Shown: one piece after another, positions 35,767-44,397 of the stretch | How the letters are laid out: every line of letters starts with the position of its first letter | Numbering within the stretch: position 1 is the stretch's first letter | NCBI GenBank assembly: GCA_009782875.1 | Contig: WRIE01000015.1 | Coordinates: 1-52,866, forward strand | Direction: 5' to 3' | DNA length: 52,866 nucleotides | From: Eubacteriaceae bacterium | Lineage (GTDB): Bacteria > Bacillota > Clostridia > Eubacteriales > Anaerofustaceae | Notes under the pieces: model-generated | Databases searched by the model: none | What the model was told of the DNA's origin: nothing | What the model saw: only the letters and a program-made list of their open reading frames with translations | Made by a program: the position numbers and the translations under genes

Positions 35767-35775
35767 ATTATATCA
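35767..35775 (-). promoter_or_regulatory. Extended -10 promoter of the his operon
   Basis: Minus strand TGATATAAT, an extended -10 with a perfect TATAAT, about 30 nt upstream of hisZ. No convincing -35 box is seen 17 nt further upstream, which suits an extended -10. No T-box antiterminator signature was found in the preceding 250 nt. Confidence 0.55.
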
Positions 35776-35779
35776 TGTT

Positions 35780-36312
35780 TTTCTAATTTTTATGGGCTTT
35801 TGTATTGCCTTGATAAAATAAAGAGAAAAAAGAGAGGAAAAATACATATCCATATTTTGCATGCAGAAGGTGGCAATTATTGGTCTGGGTTAGGAGTAGA
35901 GCGCAGGACTCACGATATTCATTTGTCAGAGTAGGAACCGGCGTCGCCTCAGATCCCCCTCGAAAGATCCGCGCAGGCGCAAGAATCCAAACCTTTGCAA
36001 GCAAACGCTGCAATACAGGCAATCCAAGCCAGAAAAGGTTTTAGGTTTTGTTTATGATATCATCTGCATTTAATGCGAGCTCGTAGAAATAAACATGTCG
36101 AAAAATACAACAATTTGGTAACAAACAATAAAATCTATCCCCTTTTGCGGCAAATGTGGCTGAATGCTACAAATATCATAGGGGGATAGATCATGGTGAG
36201 GCTATTCTAAGTGTAGCGGCGGGAGAACCATCCTGCGACGAAATTTTACAATGGACCATTGGCCATGGGGAGTAGCCAGTGTTGAAAATCCACTAGAAAA
36301 ATGGCTCCATTC
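35780..36312. other. Gap upstream of hisZ, inverted repeat only
   Basis: No supported gene. ATCTATCCCC (36133-36142) and GGGGATAGAT (36182-36191) form a perfect ten-pair inverted repeat with a 39-nt loop. The remainder shows no RNA motif I know. Confidence 0.5.
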
Positions 36313-36359
36313 AAAAAAAAACACACAATATGAGCCATGCAAACATTGTGTGTATTTTT
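36313..36359 (-). terminator. Terminator of the hybrid ABC operon
   Basis: Minus strand ACACACAAT and ATTGTGTGT pair around a 15-nt loop, followed by nine T residues. It begins 12 nt past the ATPase stop codon. Confidence 0.88.
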
Positions 36360-36370
36360 GATTTGTGCGC

Positions 36371-37465
36371 TTACCCAATTGCTATTTCTGTCTCCATGTC
36401 AAACAAGTGGATTTTCGATGTGTCGACACCGATCTTTATCCTGTCGCCAATCCTGTAAACCTCGCCAGGGGGTATCCGCGCAACCAGCTTGTCGCCGTTG
36501 CAATCCAAGTATAAAAAGATCTCGCTTCCCATCGGCTCTGAAAGCTCAACAACCGCATCAAACACTCTGGCTGGGTTTGCCTGCAGGAATGCAGCTGAGG
36601 CATGTATATCCTCAGGCCTGATCCCGACACATATTTCCTTGCCCAAATGCGCCTGGATGCCTAGTTTTGCGACTGGCAGTTTCCCCGCAGCCATAGAAGC
36701 CTGCATGATTCCATCCTGCGCCGACAACACGCCATGCGCAAAATTCATTTGCGGGCTTCCAATGAACCCTGCCACGAACATGTTGCATGGCTTGTCATAC
36801 AATACTTGGGGGGCATCGACCTGCTGTATCATCCCCTCTTTCATTATGACGATCCGGTCTGCCATTGTCATCGCCTCAGTCTGGTCATGGGTCACGTAAA
36901 CAAAAGTAGTCCCCAAGCTTTGGTGCAGTTTTGTAAGCTCAGCCCTCATGCCTGCCCTGAGCTTCGCGTCGAGGTTTGACAGTGGCTCGTCAAGCAAAAA
37001 AACAGCCGGATCCCGGACCATGGCGCGCCCTAATGCCACACGCTGGCGCTGCCCGCCGGAGAGAGCAGCGGGTTTGCGCTCCAAAAGCTCCTCTATGTCC
37101 AAAACCTTTGCGGCATCCCGTACCCGCCTGTCAATCTCATTCTTTGGGATTTTTCTCAGTTTTAAAGCAAACGCCATATTTTTGTATACTGACATATGGG
37201 GGTACAGCGCGTAATTTTGGAAGACCATTGCAATGTCCCTGTCTTTTGCCTCCACATTGTTCATCAATATCCCGTCGATATACAGCTCTCCCGAGGTGAT
37301 CTCCTCAATGCCTGCAATCATGCGCAGTATAGTGGACTTTCCGCACCCTGAAGGTCCCACGAGGATAATAAATTCTTTGTCATCAATTTCCAAGCTAAAA
37401 TCATGCACAGCCAAAACTCCGCCCGGATACTCCTTTGTTATGCCGTCTAGTATAATGCCAGCCAT
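36371..37465 (-). CDS. ABC transporter ATPase, MsmK/UgpC/MalK type
   Basis: 364 residues. Walker A is GPSGCGKSTILRMIAG, the Q-loop is MVFQNYALYPHMSVY, the signature is LSGGQRQRVALGRAMVRDP, Walker B is VFLLDEPLSNLDAK, and the switch His is in VYVTHDQTEAMTMADR. The C-terminal about 130 residues are the TOBE/regulatory domain of the CUT1 sugar-importer class (VCVGIRPEDIHAS, MGSEIFLYLDCNGDKLVARIPP in pieces). It is the last gene of the operon, overlaps the preceding membrane-protein gene by 19 nt, and is the only ATPase in it. It should power the MalF/MalG-type permeases; whether it also serves the MacB-like protein is unknown. Confidence 0.95.
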   Translation of the reverse strand: MAGIILDGITKEYPGGVLAVHDFSLEIDDKEFIILVGPSGCGKSTILRMIAGIEEITSGELYIDGILMNNVEAKDRDIAMVFQNYALYPHMSVYKNMAFALKLRKIPKNEIDRRVRDAAKVLDIEELLERKPAALSGGQRQRVALGRAMVRDPAVFLLDEPLSNLDAKLRAGMRAELTKLHQSLGTTFVYVTHDQTEAMTMADRIVIMKEGMIQQVDAPQVLYDKPCNMFVAGFIGSPQMNFAHGVLSAQDGIMQASMAAGKLPVAKLGIQAHLGKEICVGIRPEDIHASAAFLQANPARVFDAVVELSEPMGSEIFLYLDCNGDKLVARIPPGEVYRIGDRIKIGVDTSKIHLFDMETEIAIG

Positions 37466-38574
37466 GAGTCCCCCCTATTGTCAGACACAATCTTTTGGAT
37501 TCCAGCGCCAAGCAGCTCCTTGCGCCTAGCGCCCCATCTGAAACAGCAAGACAACGCCAACAGGGATGCAGCCAAGGATAAAAGCGTTTGATTTAAAACA
37601 AGCAGCCTCACTTGCACATCCTTGTGCGCTGGCGCCATCCCCAAATATTCAACCAAACCATCCTTCGCGCCTTGCCACAACCCTGACCAAAACGAAAAAT
37701 CGCTCCATTTGGTGGGAACCATCCACGGAGGGAGGATTTCCAAAAATGACGGCAACCACATCGCGAAAACTATCAAAAAGCCAATTGCGCAAACAGACTT
37801 GGCAAGGGATGCCATCTTCGAAACCATGTTATAAACAAGCGCAGCAGCGTATCCACCAAGAATCAACAGCGGCAATGAAGCCATCGCCTTTGCAAAAAAA
37901 ACCACAGAGCCGCCAATCAGGATGCTGCCGGGGCTTCCAAGCCCGCTTGAAATCGCGAAGCTAGCAGCGTCAGCCCTAAGCGGGGAGGACGGCCCGCCGA
38001 AAAGCTCAGCCCCTGCCCAGCTTTGGCCAAACCCTTCAACTGCGTAGGAAACAAGGGCAAGCTCCCCGCCAAAGTCGAACACTCCCCTGACAACCCTCTC
38101 TTCACCATCAACCTTTAGTGACATGCCAACCACATCATTGCTGCCAAACAACCTCCATGCAAGCCCTGATGAAATTGAGCACCCTGCGCCATCTGTAGCC
38201 CCAGAAGATGATCCGCAAATATATGTAGTCGGCCATACAAGAGCAGCATCCCCGCTTATCGCAATATACGGGGCATTGGCCTCCCCTGTGCCTGTGGTGA
38301 ATTTTGCGCTGCCTTCCCGCCAAAATGTAGGCCAAAATGTAGCTCCATTGGAGATCGAATATAGCCTTGCGTTATATGCTGCTTGGCTGCTGATCAATTC
38401 ACCGAAGCGCAAAGATATCGCGCTGTAGGGCTCTATTTTTGCGGAGTTTCTAAAACCGGCAATAATAAATGCCCCAAGTGCAGCCCATAAGAGGGCATCG
38501 ATCAACAACTTTTTAAAGGCCGCAAGCCGGTGCGCCAAAAGATATTGGTTCTGGCCGCTTATACCCATTGTCAC
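37447..38574 (-). CDS. MacB-periplasmic-core-like membrane protein
   Basis: 375 residues. One N-terminal membrane segment (about 25-43) is followed by an extracytoplasmic domain of about 155 residues, with FWPTFWREGSAKF, GDAALVWPTTYICGSS, ISSGLAWRLFGSNDVVGMSL and VDGEERVVRGVF. The last part resembles the MacB_PCD domain of FtsX/MacB-type permeases (..A..LFG..dpvGk.i...g....VvGV). Three further hydrophobic segments (about 215-285) and one near 330 complete a four- to five-segment layout. It overlaps the adaptor gene by four nt (ATGA), as in MacA-MacB pairs. No MacB-type ATPase domain is fused or adjacent. The assignment rests on motif resemblance. Confidence 0.6.
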   Translation of the reverse strand: MTMGISGQNQYLLAHRLAAFKKLLIDALLWAALGAFIIAGFRNSAKIEPYSAISLRFGELISSQAAYNARLYSISNGATFWPTFWREGSAKFTTGTGEANAPYIAISGDAALVWPTTYICGSSSGATDGAGCSISSGLAWRLFGSNDVVGMSLKVDGEERVVRGVFDFGGELALVSYAVEGFGQSWAGAELFGGPSSPLRADAASFAISSGLGSPGSILIGGSVVFFAKAMASLPLLILGGYAAALVYNMVSKMASLAKSVCAIGFLIVFAMWLPSFLEILPPWMVPTKWSDFSFWSGLWQGAKDGLVEYLGMAPAHKDVQVRLLVLNQTLLSLAASLLALSCCFRWGARRKELLGAGIQKIVSDNRGDSWLALY

Positions 38575-40112
38575 TCCACCCTTATCCTGTCTCCCGCGCT
38601 CAGGGACTTGTTGCTTGAAGTGATTATTTGGCTTTGCCTGCCAATAGACCCAGAAATCGCAGCCATCTCATTATCTGAAATCGTTACAGAAACAGGCGCT
38701 TTGGCAACAGCGTTTTCAATGCCCAAAACAGTCTTTTGCTGCTCAACCACATATACAAAATACCCGCTGTTGTCAGAATGCAAGGCGGATAATGGCACAC
38801 ATGTCTCATATGTGTTCCGGCTCATCACCACTTGCACAGTGACCCTTTGGCCTCCTGTCCAATCGGTGCCAGGCAGCCGGACAGTTATCGGCACATCGCC
38901 CTCGTCATCTGGAGCGCCGATGGCATGGATGGCCCCTTTGACTGTCGGGGTGAAATACATTGAGCCTCCTGAAGTAGACACCTCGCATTCTCCCAAAACG
39001 GACAAGCGGTCTGCATCAGCCTTTGCCAGTTTAATTGCCGCCTCAAAACCCTTGCCAGAGTCCATTAATGAAATAAAAGGGTCCTTGGCTGTTGTCGCCC
39101 CTTCCCTTCCCATGGCTGTAACAAGCCCAGAAAAGTCTGAGTATAGCAAACCATTGTTTTTGCGCAGCCTCTCGAGCTTGTCCACAACTGCCTTCTGGGC
39201 TTCGATATCAAGCTTTTTTCCGACAGTGTTGTTGGCATTTTGCCTGTTTGTGTCAGAAGCTGCTTGGCTGGATTTCGAGTAGTTTGTTTGGGCGTTTTCA
39301 TATGAGTTTTGTGCGTCCTCTACCCTGCGCTGCGCTGAATTTATGTCAGAATTCGCTTTTGACTCTGCAGATGAAAGCGCCTCTTCCCTGGATTTTACAG
39401 TGTTCTCCGCTTGGGCGATTTGGTTTTCATCCCCTTCGCCCTGGGCTCTATACAGGGCAGACCTGGCATCTTCAAGGGCTTGGCTTGCTGAGAAGACACT
39501 GGCGTTTGCAGATGCTCTTGCGCTGTTTAAATCCTCCTGTGCCCTGTCCAAGTTTGTGCGGGCATTGTCCAATGAAGAGGAATCAGCAGCCTCTGAGCGT
39601 TGTAGTTTTTCAAGCTCTAAATTAAGGTTGTCAAGGGTTGCTTTCTCCCTCAAGTACTTCGAGTTGATTTCATCCATGCCAAACTTGGCAATTGGATCGC
39701 CGGATTCCACCGTTTGGCCAACCCCCACATATGTCTCCTCCACTTTGAGGCCTTCAGGAACGGCTGTATCCAAAGTGTCTCTGGCGGCAACACTTCCTGT
39801 AGCAGAGATCGTGTCGGCGATTTGCGCCCTTTCTGGGGTTGACAAACTGACTTTGGCGAGAGTCGCCCCCGAAGTCCCCCTTGCTATTAGTGTCAGTGCG
39901 AGGAGGATACCCAAGAAAGCAGCGATGTTCCCCCCTGCCTTGAGCTGCTTTGGATCTGCCCCGCTAAGAACAGTGGAAAACCAGCCGCTTAGAGGCTGGC
40001 CGCCAGTGAGCCTGTCCAGAAAGCCCTGTTTATCTGCATCTCCTTGAAATCTTTCAATGGCTTCTTCTTGGTTGGCGAGGGCTGTCTCATTTTTATTTGA
40101 ATTCTCTTCCAT
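38571..40112 (-). CDS. HlyD/MacA-type membrane fusion (adaptor) protein
   Basis: 513 residues. The N-terminal about 75 residues are cytoplasmic, followed by a membrane anchor (about 75-95) and a first lipoyl half (ISATGSVAARDTLDTAVPEG, VGVGQTVESGDPIAKFG). A very long Ala/Ser/Gln-rich coiled coil follows (about 165-315, for example ARTNLDRAQEDLNSARASA). The beta-barrel and proximal domains have VTVQVVMSRNTYETCVPLSAL and YFVYVVEQQKTVLGIENA. Such adaptors link an inner-membrane exporter to the outside. Here the gene lies between sugar-importer-type permeases (four-nt gap) and the MacB-like protein (four-nt overlap). Confidence 0.88.
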   Translation of the reverse strand: MEENSNKNETALANQEEAIERFQGDADKQGFLDRLTGGQPLSGWFSTVLSGADPKQLKAGGNIAAFLGILLALTLIARGTSGATLAKVSLSTPERAQIADTISATGSVAARDTLDTAVPEGLKVEETYVGVGQTVESGDPIAKFGMDEINSKYLREKATLDNLNLELEKLQRSEAADSSSLDNARTNLDRAQEDLNSARASANASVFSASQALEDARSALYRAQGEGDENQIAQAENTVKSREEALSSAESKANSDINSAQRRVEDAQNSYENAQTNYSKSSQAASDTNRQNANNTVGKKLDIEAQKAVVDKLERLRKNNGLLYSDFSGLVTAMGREGATTAKDPFISLMDSGKGFEAAIKLAKADADRLSVLGECEVSTSGGSMYFTPTVKGAIHAIGAPDDEGDVPITVRLPGTDWTGGQRVTVQVVMSRNTYETCVPLSALHSDNSGYFVYVVEQQKTVLGIENAVAKAPVSVTISDNEMAAISGSIGRQSQIITSSNKSLSAGDRIRVE

Positions 40113-40116
40113 ATAA

Positions 40117-40986
40117 CTACTCCTTTAGCCCTGCTGACTGGATGCCAAGCTCAAGGTATTTCTGCCCAAACAAGAATACCAGCATGGCAGGGGCCAACAT
40201 AAACAGCGATGCCGCCATCGCAAGGCCAAGCTTTTCGGCAACGATTTGTGGCAAATACAAAGACAATGGCCACAAGGACGGGTCTTTAAAGAAAGTCATT
40301 GGCTGCTCTATCGCGCTCCAGCATTCCAAAAACCCTAAAACAAGGGCAGACAGTATTCCGGGCATGCCCAGTGGCAACCCTATTGAAATAAATATCCTAA
40401 AATGGCTTGCCCCATCTATAGCGGCAGCCTCCAAAAGCGCCTTTGGCACAGCGTCAAATCCCTTTACCATTATAAATACAGGGTAAGCCGAGAAAGCGAA
40501 AGGCAAAACCACTGCCCAGAGGGTGTCCATTAGGCCCAATTTGTCGATCACCAAGAAATTTGGCACCATTGACACTTGGAATGGCATAAGCATCAACGCT
40601 ATGTAGATTGTAAGCAGAGCCTTTCGCCCTTTGAATTTCAGCCTGCTAAGAGCCCAGGCGGCAGGCGCGCCCACTAGCAGCTGACCAAGTATCGAGGGGA
40701 CCACCAGTTTGAAAGTATTCCAAAACATCACAAAAAACTGCGGCGTGTCCAAAAGCAGCTCCACAACCGGCTGCAATGTTGGCCAAGCTGGCAAAATAGG
40801 CCAAGTCGCGTCCCCTTCTATGCCTGCAAGCGCAGGGCCAATAGTTGCCTCAAGCTCTTCCAAGGACATAAGCGACCCGATAAGCATAAACCAAACAACC
40901 CACCAAACAAGCAATGCTACCACAGCTAGCATAATGGCCTTTGGTATAAACTTATAGGGAAACCCAAGAATTTTTTTTTCTTTCAT
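40117..40986 (-). CDS. ABC permease, MalG type
   Basis: 289 residues from ATG 40986 with AGGAGG upstream. Six membrane segments. The BPD_transp_1 EAA loop, LLEAAAIDGASHFRIFISIG followed by LPLGMPGI, couples to the ATPase. The N-terminus contains a longer periplasmic loop, as usual for MalG-type subunits. It begins four nt after the MalF-type gene. The upstream extension of the frame lies within that gene and is not coding. Confidence 0.93.
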   Translation of the reverse strand: MKEKKILGFPYKFIPKAIMLAVVALLVWWVVWFMLIGSLMSLEELEATIGPALAGIEGDATWPILPAWPTLQPVVELLLDTPQFFVMFWNTFKLVVPSILGQLLVGAPAAWALSRLKFKGRKALLTIYIALMLMPFQVSMVPNFLVIDKLGLMDTLWAVVLPFAFSAYPVFIMVKGFDAVPKALLEAAAIDGASHFRIFISIGLPLGMPGILSALVLGFLECWSAIEQPMTFFKDPSLWPLSLYLPQIVAEKLGLAMAASLFMLAPAMLVFLFGQKYLELGIQSAGLKE

Positions 40987-40990
40987 TGGA

Positions 40991-41932
40991 CTATACCTCC
41001 TCTGTAAAGAAGCGCAAGACCAATAATATAATTGCCAGCAGCACAGCGCAAAGCATAGCGGCTGCTGCGCATAGCCTAGAAATGTCCAAGTTCTGATACC
41101 AATTGTTGAACAAGTGCTGCAGCAGATATATTGAATCGTGGGGATATGAGCCTGCCACCAAGTATGCTTCCCTGAATACCTTGAATCCGTTGAGCAGCGA
41201 TAAAATCGCCACAAGCCCTGTGGTGGATGCGAGCCCTGGCATTGTGATATTCACAAATATCTGCCATGCGTTGGCGCCGTCGACCTTTGCAGCCTCATAC
41301 AAGTTTTGGGATATGCCGTCAAGGCCTGCAAGCCACAAAACCATGTCATATCCAGTATTCTTCCAAAGGTAAGTAAAAATCAACACCCAGAACGCCGCAG
41401 ATGTGCCCATAAAGTCGACAGGCAACACCCCGAATCTGGCTAAAACCGTGTTGGCAAGCCCGTGTTTGTGGAAAAGCGCTTGCCATAGCAGCACAATGCT
41501 AGCAACAGGCACAGCCATCGGCAGCAGGTAGCTGGTCTTGAAAACCTTGCCCCAAGGGCGTATCCCCCGTACTAATAGGGCAATGCCCAAGCTTGCCGCA
41601 AGGAGGGCAGGAATGCACACCGCCACAAACTTTGCGGTGTTTGCTGCAGCAAGCCTGAACGCGTTGTTTTTCAATACTGAAACATAACCGTCCAAGCCGA
41701 TGAACTTTATCCCCAAAGCGTCAAAAAAACTTCGGCGCACAGTGTCGACAAAGGGGGCTAAAAAAAACAGCGAAATCCCTGCAAAGCTTGGGGCAAGAAA
41801 GACAAGGGCTGCAAAGCCTTCGCCTCTCTTGCCTTTTGCAGTCGCGTTTGAACTGCTTTTAAGACCTCTCTGCAAGATAGTTTTTAATGTTTTGCTCAAT
41901 TTCCTTGATTGCTCCTTCAACATCGAGCTCAC
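40991..41932 (-). CDS. ABC permease, MalF type
   Basis: 313 residues if started at GTG 41932, which overlaps the lipoprotein gene by 74 nt. ATG 41923 or TTG 41899 are alternatives; none has an ideal Shine-Dalgarno. Six membrane segments start at ALVFLAPSFAGISLFFLAP. The EAA loop is NLYEAAKVDGANAWQIFVNI then TMPGLAS. This is the usual CUT1 partner of the MalG-type subunit. The long overlap implies tight translational coupling to the binding protein. Confidence 0.92.
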   Translation of the reverse strand: MSSMLKEQSRKLSKTLKTILQRGLKSSSNATAKGKRGEGFAALVFLAPSFAGISLFFLAPFVDTVRRSFFDALGIKFIGLDGYVSVLKNNAFRLAAANTAKFVAVCIPALLAASLGIALLVRGIRPWGKVFKTSYLLPMAVPVASIVLLWQALFHKHGLANTVLARFGVLPVDFMGTSAAFWVLIFTYLWKNTGYDMVLWLAGLDGISQNLYEAAKVDGANAWQIFVNITMPGLASTTGLVAILSLLNGFKVFREAYLVAGSYPHDSIYLLQHLFNNWYQNLDISRLCAAAAMLCAVLLAIILLVLRFFTEEV

Positions 41933-44228
41933 CTGTGGCGCACTTTTCTACGCTTCCTTCTATCATTTCAGCCAAGACCGCGTCTTCAACAGAAAGTTCA
42001 TGCAATCCAAACACCATCTCGTCTATGTCAAATGTGAACAAAGGCGATCCGGATTCTTCAAGACCCTCGTTTATGGCAGCAATTTGGGCATCCATGCCTT
42101 CCTTGGTGACAGGCAGCCCTGTCCCATAGTCTTGGCCCTGGACATTCAAAGACAACATCGCCTCCACAAGCGCTATGGCAAACTCCTGGTTTTTCGACGC
42201 AGCCGATACTCCTGCTATGCTAGAGGGCCTCCACGCCCCTTCCACAAGTCCAGGGAATGGCATAATAGACGCGCCTTCGCGCTCAATAGCAATTTGCAGC
42301 ACTTGTAAATTGCCTCCCGCAAAAGCCCCGTAATTAGACATGCGGGCGATGTATCTCATCAAGGAGCTGGGCACTCTGGCAACTGATCCCCTTCCGCCGA
42401 TCGCCATGCCCATCCGCACTTGGTTTTGCCTGCCCCCCCTCTGGCTGCCCAAATCGTACTTGACGCTAATCGAACTAACAGCCTCCAAGAAAAAGCGCAG
42501 GTTGTCGATATCAAGCGCTCCACCTTTGATGATTGAAGGGGCGCTTGCCAGCCACAAAACCTCTGAAAGATCGCTGATATCGTCAAAATACAGCTCTGAG
42601 CGCTCTTCCTCCGCCAACCCTCCGAAAGAGCGCATGCCGCCTTCTGGAAGACCCTTCCCGTTTACAACTAGAGAGACCAGGGAGCCAAGCCCATTTACTT
42701 TTGAAAGGGCTTCGTTGGTGCCCATAAGCAACGGCGCATAAAACTGGGTTGCAATGCTGAATATCTTTCCGCTCGAGGCATATGGGGCAAGCAAGTTCGC
42801 ATAAACCTCGCTTGTATCCACTAGCCCAGCCAGGTCACAGAGCATCCCCTTTGCGCCATAGCTTTCTGCGGGGCATCCGTCTAGAATAATGACATCCGGA
42901 CCATTGCCGCTTAAAAGCCTGGTATTCAGGTTCTTTATGGCATCAGAGGCGGAAATCCCGCTTTCCCTGCCAAGGGCTACCTCATAGCTGATTTGCGAGT
43001 CAGGGTTTTTCTTCCGCAGCTCGGCTATCGCTGACCTGACCATGTCATTGTCCCGAAGCGACCAAACAATGATATTCTTTGATGGGTCGACGATTGCAGT
43101 GTCGCTCCACTCATATTTATATAGCCTGTTTGAGCCCGAGCCTTCGAGCATACCCACTACAACGCTCTCGCTGCCCAGCACATGTATAGCTGATGCTGAG
43201 CTGTTCGGGTTGCCAACAGAATAGTTGGTTGCGTCCAAGAAGCTGCTTACATTCCCCTTTGCCACCTTAAAGACTGTGTCGTTGTAAAACGCATACAGCC
43301 CGCCATCTGGCGCTGCAGCCAAGGCGTTTGAGTTGCCGCCAAACATGCCGCCTATCCGGTTGCCCCTTCCGCCACGGTTCTGGCCGGAGCCAAGGGTCGC
43401 ATTGCCGCTAGGCACGCTGGAGCCATCAGACAATTTGTAGCAAGCAATGTTGCCTGCAGAGTCCATTGTGTAAAAATTGTCTTGGCTGGCTATTGCCCCA
43501 GATATGCTGGTGTTTGTGTCAAGCAGGGTTATGGTTTGCCCGGTTGCCACATCGAAAAGCAATGTTTTGTTTTCCATGCCTCCCCTGCCTTGGTTTTGCC
43601 CGCCGCCGTTTGCGTTCCGTCCTGGGCTTTGCCCGCTGCCAGAAGGTGTTTCAGGGTCGACAGCCACAGAATAAGAAGTGTAATTATCGGGCCTGCCACC
43701 CCCTCCCCCTGGCTGGGTTTGCACCATAAAAACGCCAGAGTTGTAGCTGGCGATAGCTTTGCCTCCGCCCAGGTATGACAGGCAGGCAAGCATTATCATT
43801 TGCTGGTTGGCGACCAATTCGTCGATATCGCCAAGCGCCACATGCTCCCAAACACCGTCTATCCCAACAATCCCCAAGCCCTTGTTTTGAATGAAAGCGA
43901 GAAGCCGCCCGTCATCAAGCAAAGCGGAGGCAGAGATGCCAGCCAACTCTTCGTTTGCGGCAGCAGGGCCGGCGGCCTCGCTCCAACTAGCACCCCCGTC
44001 AGAGCTCTCGAACTTTTTCGCATAATCGGCGCTATAGCACACAATTGTGCCGTCATCTGCCAAAAAGCTCACGAAGCGGCCGCTGATTGGAGGGGTTATG
44101 TCCGTTTCGACATACTTTCCTTTTGTTGTTTGGGTATTTGCCCCTTGGCCGGGATTGCCCCCGCATCCTGCCATGAAGAGCAGAATGCCCGCCAAGGCAA
44201 GAATCGCTATGCGTTTTAATTTTTCCAT
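41859..44228 (-). CDS. Lipoprotein fusing a propeller-like half to an ABC solute-binding domain
   Basis: 789 residues, nearly twice the usual solute-binding protein. The signal peptide ends in a lipobox, LLFMAGCGG, with Cys at about 21. Residues about 45-360 look like a beta-propeller: an Asp-box SSDGGASWSEA and repeated short strands (ASALLDDGRLLAFIQNKGLGI; YAFYNDTVFKVAKGNV). They are interrupted by Gly/Asn/Gln/Arg-rich loops. Residues about 375-789 are a type 1 extracellular binding fold: NIIVWSLRDNDMVRSAIAEL, LLSGNGPDVIILDGCPAES, LLMGTNEALSKV, then AFAGGNLQVL and AASKNQEFAIALVEAMLS. The protein is first in the operon, with AAGGGG before ATG 44228. Confidence 0.88.
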   Translation of the reverse strand: MEKLKRIAILALAGILLFMAGCGGNPGQGANTQTTKGKYVETDITPPISGRFVSFLADDGTIVCYSADYAKKFESSDGGASWSEAAGPAAANEELAGISASALLDDGRLLAFIQNKGLGIVGIDGVWEHVALGDIDELVANQQMIMLACLSYLGGGKAIASYNSGVFMVQTQPGGGGGRPDNYTSYSVAVDPETPSGSGQSPGRNANGGGQNQGRGGMENKTLLFDVATGQTITLLDTNTSISGAIASQDNFYTMDSAGNIACYKLSDGSSVPSGNATLGSGQNRGGRGNRIGGMFGGNSNALAAAPDGGLYAFYNDTVFKVAKGNVSSFLDATNYSVGNPNSSASAIHVLGSESVVVGMLEGSGSNRLYKYEWSDTAIVDPSKNIIVWSLRDNDMVRSAIAELRKKNPDSQISYEVALGRESGISASDAIKNLNTRLLSGNGPDVIILDGCPAESYGAKGMLCDLAGLVDTSEVYANLLAPYASSGKIFSIATQFYAPLLMGTNEALSKVNGLGSLVSLVVNGKGLPEGGMRSFGGLAEEERSELYFDDISDLSEVLWLASAPSIIKGGALDIDNLRFFLEAVSSISVKYDLGSQRGGRQNQVRMGMAIGGRGSVARVPSSLMRYIARMSNYGAFAGGNLQVLQIAIEREGASIMPFPGLVEGAWRPSSIAGVSAASKNQEFAIALVEAMLSLNVQGQDYGTGLPVTKEGMDAQIAAINEGLEESGSPLFTFDIDEMVFGLHELSVEDAVLAEMIEGSVEKCATGELDVEGAIKEIEQNIKNYLAERS

Positions 44229-44274
44229 ATAATCCCCTTGAGATTTACTAAATTTGCTAATGCTATCTTACAGC

Positions 44275-44336
44275 CTAAACCTGTAATGAAGCTGGAATAA
44301 CGATGCTGAAGAATTACAGCTTCATTACAGGTTTAG
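44275..44336. promoter_or_regulatory. Perfect 19-bp inverted repeat, candidate operator
   Basis: CTAAACCTGTAATGAAGCT (44275-44293) and its exact reverse complement (44318-44336) are separated by 24 nt. It lies in the 169-nt divergent region between the ABC operon and the two-component genes, just upstream of TATAAT at 44352-44357, where it could cover the -35 position. It is the obvious candidate site for the adjacent response regulator acting on both sides. It could instead be an RNA hairpin in the minus-strand leader. Confidence 0.75.
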
Positions 44337-44351
44337 TGGATATGATGGGGG

Positions 44352-44357
44352 TATAAT
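44352..44357 (+). promoter_or_regulatory. -10 box of the two-component operon
   Basis: A perfect TATAAT, 40 nt before the response-regulator start. No good -35 box at standard spacing, which suits activation from the adjacent inverted repeat. Confidence 0.55.
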
Positions 44358-44397
44358 CATTATTATAGTGTCAAAATTGCAGAAATGGGGCAAAAAA

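Noticed and set aside
35738..36060. T-box leader for the histidine operon
   Set aside because: No AGGGTGG-type antiterminator sequence and no specifier stem could be found before hisZ.
41000..41214. N-terminal extension of the MalG-type permease frame
   Set aside because: It lies in another frame of the MalF-type gene; ATG 40986 has a full AGGAGG.
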